A stretch of 64,000 nucleotides of DNA from WTFY01 sp026713925 (GTDB lineage: Bacteria > Pseudomonadota > Gammaproteobacteria > UBA4575): positions 1,860,001 through 1,924,000 of the forward strand of contig OY759361.1 of the NCBI GenBank assembly GCA_963662355.1, given 5' to 3'. Shown here piece by piece: positions 27,681-35,445 of this stretch; position 1 is the stretch's first letter; every line of letters starts with the position of its first letter. A model generated the notes under the pieces. The model saw nothing but the letters and a program-made list of their open reading frames with translations. It did not search any database and was not told the origin of the DNA. The translations under genes were made by a program, and so were the position numbers.

Positions 27681-29323
27681 GATTTTGGATGAGTCGGAAT
27701 CTCTTCATGATCATGCAGGTAATCATCACTGATCGCATAATTACTAAACCTGACTGAGTAATAGTCCTCAAAAAACGGCTCTATCTCTGCTGCAATATCT
27801 TCATTATATCCCGGTTTTGAATGTAGGATTTTACCCTTGTGATCGGTGGCAAATTCATGGTCATTGATGACAGTGATTCCGTCTTTAATTACGTAACGGG
27901 GTGCATTGAACATTTTCTCCTTATCATCTTCTTCCGTGTAGACGGTTATATCTGCATCTGCACCTACTCCAAGATGACCTTTATTCATCAAACCCAATGC
28001 TCTAGCCGGCCCGGCACGCGTAATGATTGCAATCTCGTTCAATGTGTACTCACGGTCGAGCTCAAGCAGTACGGTCTTATCAACTGCTTTTTGGTTCAGG
28101 TGTTTTAATGCCTCTTTTCGATATGCACTATCCATCAACAGTTTGATTAATTTCGGATAGTTCATGAAAGAGCCACCATTGGGGTGATCTGTAGACAGCA
28201 GTACTCGCCACGGATCCTTGGACATCAAAAATAACTCTAGCCCCATTGCCCATTGCAAAGTGTGTGTGTAGATACTTTCCTGATAGGAAAATGGGATGAT
28301 CCCGCAACCACTTTCACACTCCGTGTCTGCATTTACCCACTTATCAAACTTAACGTTGCGTAGCATCCAAGCCAGTGGAGCATCTGCAGTCATTGCTGTC
28401 GCTTTACCAAACATGACCTGACCCACATCAGCTGTAATATTTTCATGATCATTAATGTAATCAATGATCTCTCTGGCACCAGATACAGGATTTTTATTCA
28501 GTTCACCGCCAAAACTGTGAAACTGGATGTGAGCCATATGGACACGTCGACCCTGTGCGGCTTTCATAGTGTCCAGCGTCGTACTGATATTCCCGCTGTG
28601 ACCCAGATTGTTACAGTGGATATGGGGAGGGTGAGGCAACCCCAATTCGTGTGCAGCCTCAATAAAACTTTCCATGACATGGACAGGTGTGATGTCGTAA
28701 TGATCAATACTCTCATTCACATCCGTGATATTTGCATTTTTCCGACCTTTCCAGAGTTCGTCACTCCCGGTATTCACCAGTTTGACCGTGTATGCATGAA
28801 CCGAGTTAACCCACCATGCAATTGCCTCCTTGAATTCATTTTTTCGCCCCTCTTTTAATAGCTTGTACAAGAATGCATTATTGCCTAGTAATACATAAAA
28901 GCCTTTGTCAATCACCGGGGTGTCATCAAGTTCTTCAAGTACATGTCTTGCAGTAATCGGAGGAACTGCTGCCTCCATAGCCGTGGTATAGCCCATAGTG
29001 GCGTAACGATAACCTGTTGCAAAAGTCGAAGGTACAATACCGCCTGTCCCAGAACGGGTAACTGCAGTTTTGGGATGAACATCCAGGCGATGATCTTCTG
29101 GCATCAATTTACGGGCAAGGTTCACTTTAGGTCCTGCAATGTGGCAATGAATATCGATTGCCCCTGGCATCACTACCATTCCATGTGCATCAATCTTGGT
29201 TACAGATTTTGATACGGAATCTACGATCTTTCCATCCCTGACACAAATATCCTGTACATCTCCATTGATATGATTGGCAGGATCGTATACACGACCGTTC
29301 ACGATTTTCAATTCAGATGGCAT
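27677..29323 (-). CDS. fhcA: Formylmethanofuran hydrolase subunit (complex subunit A)
   Basis: FhcA/FwdA is an amidohydrolase-fold enzyme that releases formate from formylmethylofuran (or the reverse in methanogens). The binuclear metal site starts with VMPGAIDIHCHIAGPKVN, the lysine strand is HAYTVKLVNTGSDE, and a late Asp lies in LLSTDHPNGGSF. The ATG at 29323 (MPSELKIVNGRVYDP) fits the family start and gives 548 residues; a TTG at 29374 would add 17. It follows fhcB closely. Confidence 0.95.
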   Translation of the reverse strand: MPSELKIVNGRVYDPANHINGDVQDICVRDGKIVDSVSKSVTKIDAHGMVVMPGAIDIHCHIAGPKVNLARKLMPEDHRLDVHPKTAVTRSGTGGIVPSTFATGYRYATMGYTTAMEAAVPPITARHVLEELDDTPVIDKGFYVLLGNNAFLYKLLKEGRKNEFKEAIAWWVNSVHAYTVKLVNTGSDELWKGRKNANITDVNESIDHYDITPVHVMESFIEAAHELGLPHPPHIHCNNLGHSGNISTTLDTMKAAQGRRVHMAHIQFHSFGGELNKNPVSGAREIIDYINDHENITADVGQVMFGKATAMTADAPLAWMLRNVKFDKWVNADTECESGCGIIPFSYQESIYTHTLQWAMGLELFLMSKDPWRVLLSTDHPNGGSFMNYPKLIKLLMDSAYRKEALKHLNQKAVDKTVLLELDREYTLNEIAIITRAGPARALGLMNKGHLGVGADADITVYTEEDDKEKMFNAPRYVIKDGITVINDHEFATDHKGKILHSKPGYNEDIAAEIEPFFEDYYSVRFSNYAISDDYLHDHEEIPTHPKS

Positions 29324-29387
29324 ATTCGGCAATCTCGATATATAACCACCGCCACCTGGTTTGATGGTCGGCAAGTAATTATTAATT

Positions 29388-30746
29388 TTAAAATGCTGTC
29401 CTTGCTTTACTTCCTGTCAGCAGTCGCTTTACCCGTTGACGTATTCCTTCCAGTACTTCCTGGTCTGTCGGGAATGGTGAGTCAAATGCTGGGCGTAAGG
29501 AAATTGGCACGTCATCCATTCTGTATACCGTGCCACCTGTGTTGATCCCATAAGTCGCTACTGCAAAGCGGACTTTGGAGATCTTGGTCGTATGTGTTTC
29601 CTTTGTGTCCATGGTAATGACCGGAATCTTCGCTAAATGCTCGATGGCCCTTCTAGAAAAGTTTGACGCAGGGTCTGATGCAATAATCATTGCAGCATCC
29701 GTTTCACCTCTGGCGAGCACATCACTTGTTGTAAATTCACCCGGATTGAATCTTGGATATCCACGATTAAAGTTGACACCAAATGGATAACCTGTCTGCC
29801 AAGAGACAACATTGTCTGCTCCGGTTACATTGCCATGACCACGCACAGGCTTAGCAACAAAGTGTGTAAATTCATTAAGGTCGGCTGCCAAAGAATAAAC
29901 AGCACCAGAATTGAAGTGGCGACCACGAGTCATTGTCAAGCCCATACCCAAAAACAAAACTCCATATTGGCAATTTTTCATTCGGTAGACCAGATCATCG
30001 AGCATTTCTCGAGAAACACCCGTTTGCTCCTCAATGTCTTTGCTGATTCTTTTTCCTTTGACAAGTGCACGCAATGCCCATAGCACCTCAAAATCCTTCC
30101 CAGGCTTTACTTGCACAAATATATCAGCCACCGGTGTGCTGGGCGTTTTACGCACATCCACTAAAACGACAGTACGATCTTTTTTCCCATTAGGGATATA
30201 CATCCCTTTTGGAGTTACCGCATAGCGTGTGAAATGTCTAGGATGTGATTCTGCAGGATTGCCACCCCAGTAAATAACCAGGTCAGCCCGATTTCGAATT
30301 TCGCCAAGCGTAGCAGTACTTTCTCCTACACCCTGAAAGGCCATACCTGACGGACCATGACACACCGAGGTAGTGGTATCGACATTGCCATTTATAGTAT
30401 CCATGATATCGACGGCTACGCGCTGTGCCTCACAGGTACAGTCACTGAGCCCATAAGTGATCGGAAACTTAGCATCCACTAAAATTTGGGCGGCAGTATC
30501 CATGCCTTCTTCGAGAGTTGCCTCCTTGCCATCAATCAGTACTACTGGACGATCTTCCAGAACGTGTTCATAAAACCATGCACGTCCCAATACACATGCA
30601 TTCTTGGCTTTGGTGATACGATGTTCATCAAGGTCAACTGTAAGCTCCATATCATCACAGACACAGCCACAAAAAGTGCAGGTTGCATCTTTTACGATCT
30701 TAATGTTCTTTTTTTCTTTAGGCTTTGACTGAATAACTTCTGGCAT
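29388..30746 (-). CDS. fhcB: FhcB/FwdB-like subunit with [4Fe-4S] and Mo/W-ligand-type cysteines retained
   Basis: A 452-residue protein of the molybdopterin oxidoreductase family related to FwdB/FmdB. The N-terminus has CTFCGCVCDD with Cys23, Cys26, Cys30 and then Cys51 (KNACVLGRAW), the pattern of the FwdB [4Fe-4S] cluster. Residues 125-134 read TTSVCHGPSG, with Cys129 at the place of the metal-coordinating cysteine of FwdB. The Methylorubrum FhcB is reported to lack these cofactors. Here they appear intact, and a FwdD-like gene precedes, so a catalytic Mo or W site is possible. This is inference from motifs and gene context. Confidence 0.92.
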   Translation of the reverse strand: MPEVIQSKPKEKKNIKIVKDATCTFCGCVCDDMELTVDLDEHRITKAKNACVLGRAWFYEHVLEDRPVVLIDGKEATLEEGMDTAAQILVDAKFPITYGLSDCTCEAQRVAVDIMDTINGNVDTTTSVCHGPSGMAFQGVGESTATLGEIRNRADLVIYWGGNPAESHPRHFTRYAVTPKGMYIPNGKKDRTVVLVDVRKTPSTPVADIFVQVKPGKDFEVLWALRALVKGKRISKDIEEQTGVSREMLDDLVYRMKNCQYGVLFLGMGLTMTRGRHFNSGAVYSLAADLNEFTHFVAKPVRGHGNVTGADNVVSWQTGYPFGVNFNRGYPRFNPGEFTTSDVLARGETDAAMIIASDPASNFSRRAIEHLAKIPVITMDTKETHTTKISKVRFAVATYGINTGGTVYRMDDVPISLRPAFDSPFPTDQEVLEGIRQRVKRLLTGSKARTAF

Positions 30747-30778
30747 GGTTTTTTCCTAACATAAGCTTTTGATCAGTT

Positions 30779-31117
30779 TTATACTTTAGTAACTATGACT
30801 TCCATATGCTTTGACATGGGCATACCAGAAGCTGCCGTATCAGACGCCATCAACTGACTGGATGATGGTCCATAGGGAATAAAAATCATCCCCGCCGGTA
30901 AATCTTCCTTCTTCTTGCTTTTACATGTCACAACAGCCTGCCCAACATCTGATTTCAACTGAATCTTGTCGCCATTGACCAGTTTCATCCTTTGCATGTC
31001 GCTTTCGTTCATCTCTGCCGTCGTGGTCACCGTCAGATATTCATCTTTGAGCTTGCCCTTATTCAGTGAAGTGCCCTGTTTTTGGGATCGTCCTGGCACA
31101 AGTATCATCGTTTCCAC
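30779..31117 (-). CDS. FwdD/FmdD-like molybdopterin-dinucleotide-binding subunit
   Basis: A 112-residue protein resembling the D subunit of formylmethanofuran dehydrogenase: NESDMQRMKLVNGDKIQLKS, then IFIPYGPSSSQL and a final TAASGMPMSKHMEVIV, which is the FwdD pattern (PYGP followed by a GMP-K segment). In the archaeal enzyme this small subunit completes the binding of the molybdopterin guanine dinucleotides. The start is a GTG at 31117 with AAGGAAG eight bases before it; an ATG three codons later is possible. It is the first gene of the fhc operon. Confidence 0.85.
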   Translation of the reverse strand: METMILVPGRSQKQGTSLNKGKLKDEYLTVTTTAEMNESDMQRMKLVNGDKIQLKSDVGQAVVTCKSKKKEDLPAGMIFIPYGPSSSQLMASDTAASGMPMSKHMEVIVTKV

Positions 31118-31930
31118 TGCTTACGCTTCCTTAAAATAATATAGCTACGTTTGGTTTAAGCGAGAGAAAATGGAGAAGCAGCCTAGATCTACTAACTTAC
31201 AACTGCCTAATGTCCACCAAATCCTTCCTTGGGTGGTAGTGTGTACTAACTCTTCAAGTGTCAAATATTAGCATATCTTACTGTAATTCGCGGGAATATA
31301 CCTCCTTCGTCTCATCTGCTCTGCCTACTCCTGACATCATAAATGTACTCTTAACAGAGAGCTATAGCATCCAGTCATTTATTGATTCATCGGAAACAAA
31401 TGTGTTTCACGCAACTCAATAAACATGGCTTATCGCTTTGCTACTACCTTGGCTAATCCCACCGTCGTCATTCAGCATCGGTAAATAGGCTTTCCCGGTA
31501 GGACATACTCCCTGAAATTGCCAAGCTGACCAGCGTTTCACCTTCAAACGATACATCAGTGATCAAAAAAACCGACAACCTTTCCCTGGCCGTTTATATT
31601 GGCAAAGGGACCTGATTCTTACATATCCAGAAAGAAAATGTCCCCATCAGCTCTTACATGAAAACTTTCCATCACAGTGCCTATCGAGGCAGCACTTGCC
31701 TGAAGACAGAACAAAAGAATTTCGGGCAAACCCACGAATACAACTGTGCAAGAACTCAGAAAATCCAAACCTATCAGGCTCATGATAATTTCCGACTTCC
31801 AGTGGTATTTGGTGGGTGTCCAGGCTCACACATTTCTACCGCAGCTTCAAACCAAATTCGGAACAAATATTTCTCTAAATTGTGCTCAACGATTTTGAAA
31901 TTCAAGTGAAAAGTGTGCCATCGAACTGAC
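31118..31930. other. Long intergenic region between the fhc operon and DUF4242
   Basis: About 800 bp without a credible gene; the short frames here have no recognisable content. It should hold the fhc operon promoter, but I found no convincing -35/-10 pair. An imperfect inverted repeat CCACCAAA/TTGGGTGG lies at 31214-31236, roughly 100 bp before the first fhc gene, and could be an operator. Confidence 0.4.
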
Positions 31931-31958
31931 TTGAAATACACAACCACTCCCATAAAAT
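31931..31958 (+). promoter_or_regulatory. Sigma-70 type promoter of the DUF4242 gene
   Basis: TTGAAA (31931-31936) and TAAAAT (31953-31958) each match five of six consensus positions and are 16 bp apart. The predicted start of transcription at about 31965 leaves a leader of about 84 bases before the ATG, with AGGAGA at 32035-32040 as ribosome binding site. Confidence 0.6.
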
Positions 31959-32048
31959 CTGGTACTATGCCTGCTGAAAGTAACAGACTCGAGCAGACAG
32001 CAAGCTGCAACTTGCCAGAGCCAGATTATCAATTAGGAGAATTCTACT

Positions 32049-32321
32049 ATGCCAAAATATATGATTGAACGTGAAATCCCTGGAGCTGGTGACCTACAGG
32101 CTGATGATCTAAAGGGAATTTCCCAAAAATCATGCAACATCTTAAAAGAAATGGGTCCCCAGATTCAGTGGATAGAAAGCTTTGTAACAGACGACAAGAT
32201 CTATTGTACTTACATAGCACCAAATGAAGACGAAATCCGAAAGCATGCAGAAGAAGGTGGATTTCCAGCCAACAAGATTGTAGAAATCAAAACGGTTATA
32301 AGCCCCACTACAGCAGAATAA
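32049..32321 (+). CDS. DUF4242 family protein
   Basis: A 90-residue protein with the DUF4242 start KYMIEREIPGAGDL and the second half KIYCTYIAPNEDEIRKHAEEGG. The fold is a ferredoxin-like beta-alpha-beta domain; one characterised relative (SCO4226) binds nickel, but most members are unstudied. It has its own promoter and AGGAG site and stands between the fhc operon and the periplasmic oxidation genes on the opposite strand. Confidence 0.85.
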   Translation: MPKYMIEREIPGAGDLQADDLKGISQKSCNILKEMGPQIQWIESFVTDDKIYCTYIAPNEDEIRKHAEEGGFPANKIVEIKTVISPTTAE

Positions 32322-32358
32322 CGCGCATTCCAAGTTAACAATCTAATCAGTATTTCTG

Positions 32359-32382
32359 TCAGCCTCTGTTCAGAAAGGCTGA
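32359..32382. terminator. Weak hairpin between convergent genes
   Basis: TCAGCCT and AGGCTGA form a 7-bp stem with a 10-base loop between the DUF4242 stop and the TlpA-like stop. No clear T run follows on either strand, so termination here would be weak or factor-dependent. Confidence 0.35.
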
Positions 32383-32395
32383 TGGAAGTACTTGA

Positions 32396-33025
32396 TTATC
32401 CGGGCTTTGAGAAAAACTGGCCCAGCGTGCTTTCATACAGCCAGCCAAAGGATTTCTTAAACTGCTCAAGAAGATATTCTGAGGGTGTTTGCGGCTTAAC
32501 CTTCACCATTTGCGGATGGCCGGATAGTAAGCCTATTAAAAACTTTGTCATTGCAGGTGAATCCCACTTGCGCTCCCCTACTGCCTTATAGATAAGCCTG
32601 CCCTCTGGATTTACCAAGAATGTCGTAGGCAAACCCAGTACCCCCCAGTTTGCAAGACCCATATCCTGGTCAATCAGAATCGTAAATTCGACTGGCACTT
32701 GATCTAAAAACTTTTCCACACCACTCAGGCTTGGCCCTACATGTATGCCAATCACTTCAAGACCGTTACTGCGCATCCTGCTGTGCAAATTATCTAGGGC
32801 CGGCATCTCGTTTCTACAGGGCGCACACCATGTAGCCCAAAAGTTAAGCAATACAAATTTTCCCTGGAAATCATTCAGACTGATACTTGCCCCGTTTACA
32901 GCATCCAGCCTGAAACCTTCTGCCTCAGGCTTGCCTGCTATCGGCTCCATGGGTGCTCGAGCCAATACCCCGTAAGCAAACAAATACATAAACAAAAACA
33001 GACACCAACCCAGTATTTTAATCAT
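32396..33025 (-). CDS. TlpA-like periplasmic thioredoxin
   Basis: A 209-residue protein with an N-terminal hydrophobic segment (about residues 3-20) that exports or anchors it, then a TlpA/ResA-type thioredoxin domain. The active site is FWATWCAPCRNEMPALD with the CxxC pair at about residues 72-75. Such proteins keep cysteines of cytochromes or copper centres reduced in the periplasm. It lies 224 bp behind the MauG-like gene in the same direction, suggesting it serves the MtoX system or cytochrome maturation. Confidence 0.88.
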   Translation of the reverse strand: MIKILGWCLFLFMYLFAYGVLARAPMEPIAGKPEAEGFRLDAVNGASISLNDFQGKFVLLNFWATWCAPCRNEMPALDNLHSRMRSNGLEVIGIHVGPSLSGVEKFLDQVPVEFTILIDQDMGLANWGVLGLPTTFLVNPEGRLIYKAVGERKWDSPAMTKFLIGLLSGHPQMVKVKPQTPSEYLLEQFKKSFGWLYESTLGQFFSKPG

Positions 33026-33249
33026 TGTTAGGTTATCTTACTTGCATATGCACTGATAAAACGTTGCTAAAAACTGACTCACAATGAATCTGCTTTCACA
33101 TTTTCATGAATTTCCTTTACTTCCTGTACTCCGACATGACACGCATCGTAAGGCATACTGAAAACCAGTTGTATGAATTCTTCAACAAAATATTTGCATG
33201 GAAATCATCGCTGGTCCAAGACATCCTGCCAATCTTTGGCTCGTGCGTA

Positions 33250-34599
33250 TTAAAATTCTAGCTTATTCTCGTGGGCCCAATTGGGGTCGTCAGCACTGAT
33301 ATCACCTATAGGCGCAGCAAATGCATCTTCTACCAAAATACTGACGTTACCACCAGTTAGAGACTTCAAGAAAGCAGCCAGATCATCGATCTCAGTATCA
33401 GTCAGGTTCAGCGGCCGTATCAGGGGACTGAGTAATTCGTTGGGTATTCCGCCCTGATTATAAAATTCAATGACGTCACGCAAGGTCAACAGAGAGCCAT
33501 TGTGCATGTATGGAGCTGTCAATGCGACATTCCGTAAAGAGGGTGTGCGGTATTTCCATCGGTCATTCGGATCTTCTGTAACTTCATACAAGCCTAGATC
33601 ATTTTCTCTGGGTCTTGAAACAGACTTGATGACACTTGTGTCCAGTTCCGTATACACACCAGGTGCCAGCTGCACCCTTGTGGTTTCAGGCTCTACACCC
33701 ATCGAGTCCTCAAAACCCACCCCTGTATTATGTAGCTGGTCGTCACTGAACAAAGCAAATCCTTCTTGAATCTGATGACAGACACTGCAGGAACCCTTGC
33801 CTGCAAACACCTTGAATCCACGCTTGACCTGTTCGCTGACTGCATCTTCGTCTTTGCCGTAATACCAAAGATCAAAGGGCGAATTAGCTGCATTCAAGGT
33901 TCGCTGGTAGCTAGCAAGTGCCATGCCGATCGTTTCCATGGTCGGACCTCGACCTTCAAAAGCTCCTTCAAACAAATTGTCATATTCGCGGATAGCCATG
34001 ATTTTGTTAATGACATAACCAATGGATGGATTAGCCATCTCATTTCGTGCCAACAACGGAGACCAGACCTGTTGCTCCAGAGTAGATTCACGCCCATCAT
34101 GAAAAATCTTTTCCAAATATGCAGAATTAAAAACGGTAGGCGTGTTACGTTTTACAGTACGCCCTTCAACGCCAACGGCAGTCTTAATTTCATTGTTGGC
34201 AAATCCTTGCTCAGGGATATGGCATATAGCACAAGAAAATGTGTCATTGATTGACAGGCGACGGTCAAAAAAAAGCTTTCTTCCTAGCTGTATCTTCTTG
34301 GTAGTAACAGGATTATCGGCTGGAACAGGAACAGGAGGTAACCCTAACGGGGGGCTACTGACAAAATCGATCAGTCTAGCTTCCTTTCCTATGCGCTGTT
34401 GTAAATCCAAAGAATTCGTTTGGTAATCAGCAGACTCATAACCCTCCTTGTTATCTCCCGGGCCAAACACTGCATGGTTCGTGCTCTCAACCAAGTCTGC
34501 GGTGAAACCCCTTAAGGCATACAGTACAAGAGCCAAGATGATAGCACTGAAAATAATCGGGACTTTTATATTCTTAATTGATCTATTTATGAAATGCAT
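33250..34599 (-). CDS. Di-haem cytochrome c peroxidase/MauG family protein
   Basis: A 449-residue periplasmic protein with an N-terminal membrane helix (about residues 12-30). There are two c-type haem sites, FSCAICH at about residue 140 and GSCSVCH in the second half, with the family segment RKLFFDRRLSINDTFSC before the first. MauG-family proteins oxidise protein cofactors or reduce peroxide. The mtoX-SCO-MauG order is the one described for methanethiol oxidase, where MauG is thought to help mature MtoX. Its start codon overlaps the SCO stop. Confidence 0.93.
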   Translation of the reverse strand: MHFINRSIKNIKVPIIFSAIILALVLYALRGFTADLVESTNHAVFGPGDNKEGYESADYQTNSLDLQQRIGKEARLIDFVSSPPLGLPPVPVPADNPVTTKKIQLGRKLFFDRRLSINDTFSCAICHIPEQGFANNEIKTAVGVEGRTVKRNTPTVFNSAYLEKIFHDGRESTLEQQVWSPLLARNEMANPSIGYVINKIMAIREYDNLFEGAFEGRGPTMETIGMALASYQRTLNAANSPFDLWYYGKDEDAVSEQVKRGFKVFAGKGSCSVCHQIQEGFALFSDDQLHNTGVGFEDSMGVEPETTRVQLAPGVYTELDTSVIKSVSRPRENDLGLYEVTEDPNDRWKYRTPSLRNVALTAPYMHNGSLLTLRDVIEFYNQGGIPNELLSPLIRPLNLTDTEIDDLAAFLKSLTGGNVSILVEDAFAAPIGDISADDPNWAHENKLEF

Positions 34600-35345
34600 T
34601 ATGAATCTATTCGGCCAGGCAATACTCCTTCCTCAATAAGAAGTGTTTTAATGTCGACAGTGACCAATTGATCATGTAAAAACGAAACACTGTATTCCTG
34701 TCGAATATTTTTCGACCTGTCAATCAGGAAGGCACGCAAAACATGCGCCATAGTCCCCTTGTATTTCCCGCTTTCATCATACTCCTTGATCACCATCTGC
34801 CCGTATTGCCTGATAATCGGCCCTAACGTCTCCTCGGAAGCAGTGGTTAAAAATAACCATTGCGGATCTCCATCCTCAAACCCTTCGCCATACAGTCTCA
34901 TGACTTCAGGAGTATCGTGTTCAGGATCAAAGCTTACACTGATCAACCGGATCGTTTTCGCAAGCTCCGGGTCATCCTTGAAACGTTCCTTGACTTTATA
35001 GAATACAGCAGTCGCCAATGGACAGCCGTTGAAATCTGTGCAACTGCTATAGATGAATGTGAGAAGTACGATTTTGTCTCCCATCAACTCACCTAGCTCC
35101 AGTTCTTTTCCATCCGGGCCCAAAACAGACCCACCTCCTGCAACGCCTACCCTCGGCAGAGCATATGACCCCGGCTTAGGCACTTCATAGGGTAAACTGG
35201 CCTTCCAGCCATCTGCCATGATCCTGACTTCTGCACGCGCTGCATGTGAACCCGAGAGATATGAATCGCGATCAGTATCGCGGTCACAGCCGGGTCCAGC
35301 TAGCAGGACACCGCACAACACCAAACCTGTGAAAAATTTTTTCAT
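34599..35345 (-). CDS. SCO1/SenC-family lipoprotein with a CX5C motif
   Basis: A 248-residue SCO-like protein with a lipoprotein signal (LLAGPGC, Cys20). SCO proteins carry copper or act as thiol reductants in the periplasm. The metal-site cysteines are Cys102 and Cys108 in YSSCTDFNGCPLA, a CX5C spacing in place of the usual CX3C; the conserved histidine is in the segment GTMAHVLRAF. In mtoX operons the SCO partner is thought to deliver copper to MtoX. It lies between mtoX and the MauG-like gene. Confidence 0.9.
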   Translation of the reverse strand: MKKFFTGLVLCGVLLAGPGCDRDTDRDSYLSGSHAARAEVRIMADGWKASLPYEVPKPGSYALPRVGVAGGGSVLGPDGKELELGELMGDKIVLLTFIYSSCTDFNGCPLATAVFYKVKERFKDDPELAKTIRLISVSFDPEHDTPEVMRLYGEGFEDGDPQWLFLTTASEETLGPIIRQYGQMVIKEYDESGKYKGTMAHVLRAFLIDRSKNIRQEYSVSFLHDQLVTVDIKTLLIEEGVLPGRIDS

Positions 35346-35368
35346 CTACAACAACTACTCCAGAAACG

Positions 35369-35395
35369 ACAAGGCCGCCTCACAGGCGGCCTTGT
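35369..35395 (-). terminator. Hairpin between mtoX and SCO, probable partial terminator
   Basis: AAGGCCGCCT and AGGCGGCCTT form a 10-bp GC-rich stem with a three-base loop, about 50 bp after the mtoX stop. The following bases on the minus strand (GTCGTTTC) are only moderately T-rich. It may lower read-through so that MtoX is made in excess over its maturation proteins. Confidence 0.6.
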
Positions 35396-35445
35396 TCCAG
35401 TTCTAATTCTGGCTGATGATTACATCATTGTAAACAAGCCGCTTT

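Noticed and set aside
29388..30746. FhcB as a formate dehydrogenase alpha subunit
   Set aside because: The length, the CHGPSG motif and the fhcA/D/C neighbours point to the formylmethanofuran dehydrogenase family.
31214..31270. TTGACA at about 31257-31262 on the minus strand as the -35 of the fhc promoter
   Set aside because: No acceptable -10 lies 16-18 bp downstream, so I did not call a promoter.
31647..32010. Small frames of 60-83 codons on both strands in the fhc/DUF4242 gap
   Set aside because: They overlap each other, lack ribosome sites and recognisable sequence, and one covers the DUF4242 promoter.
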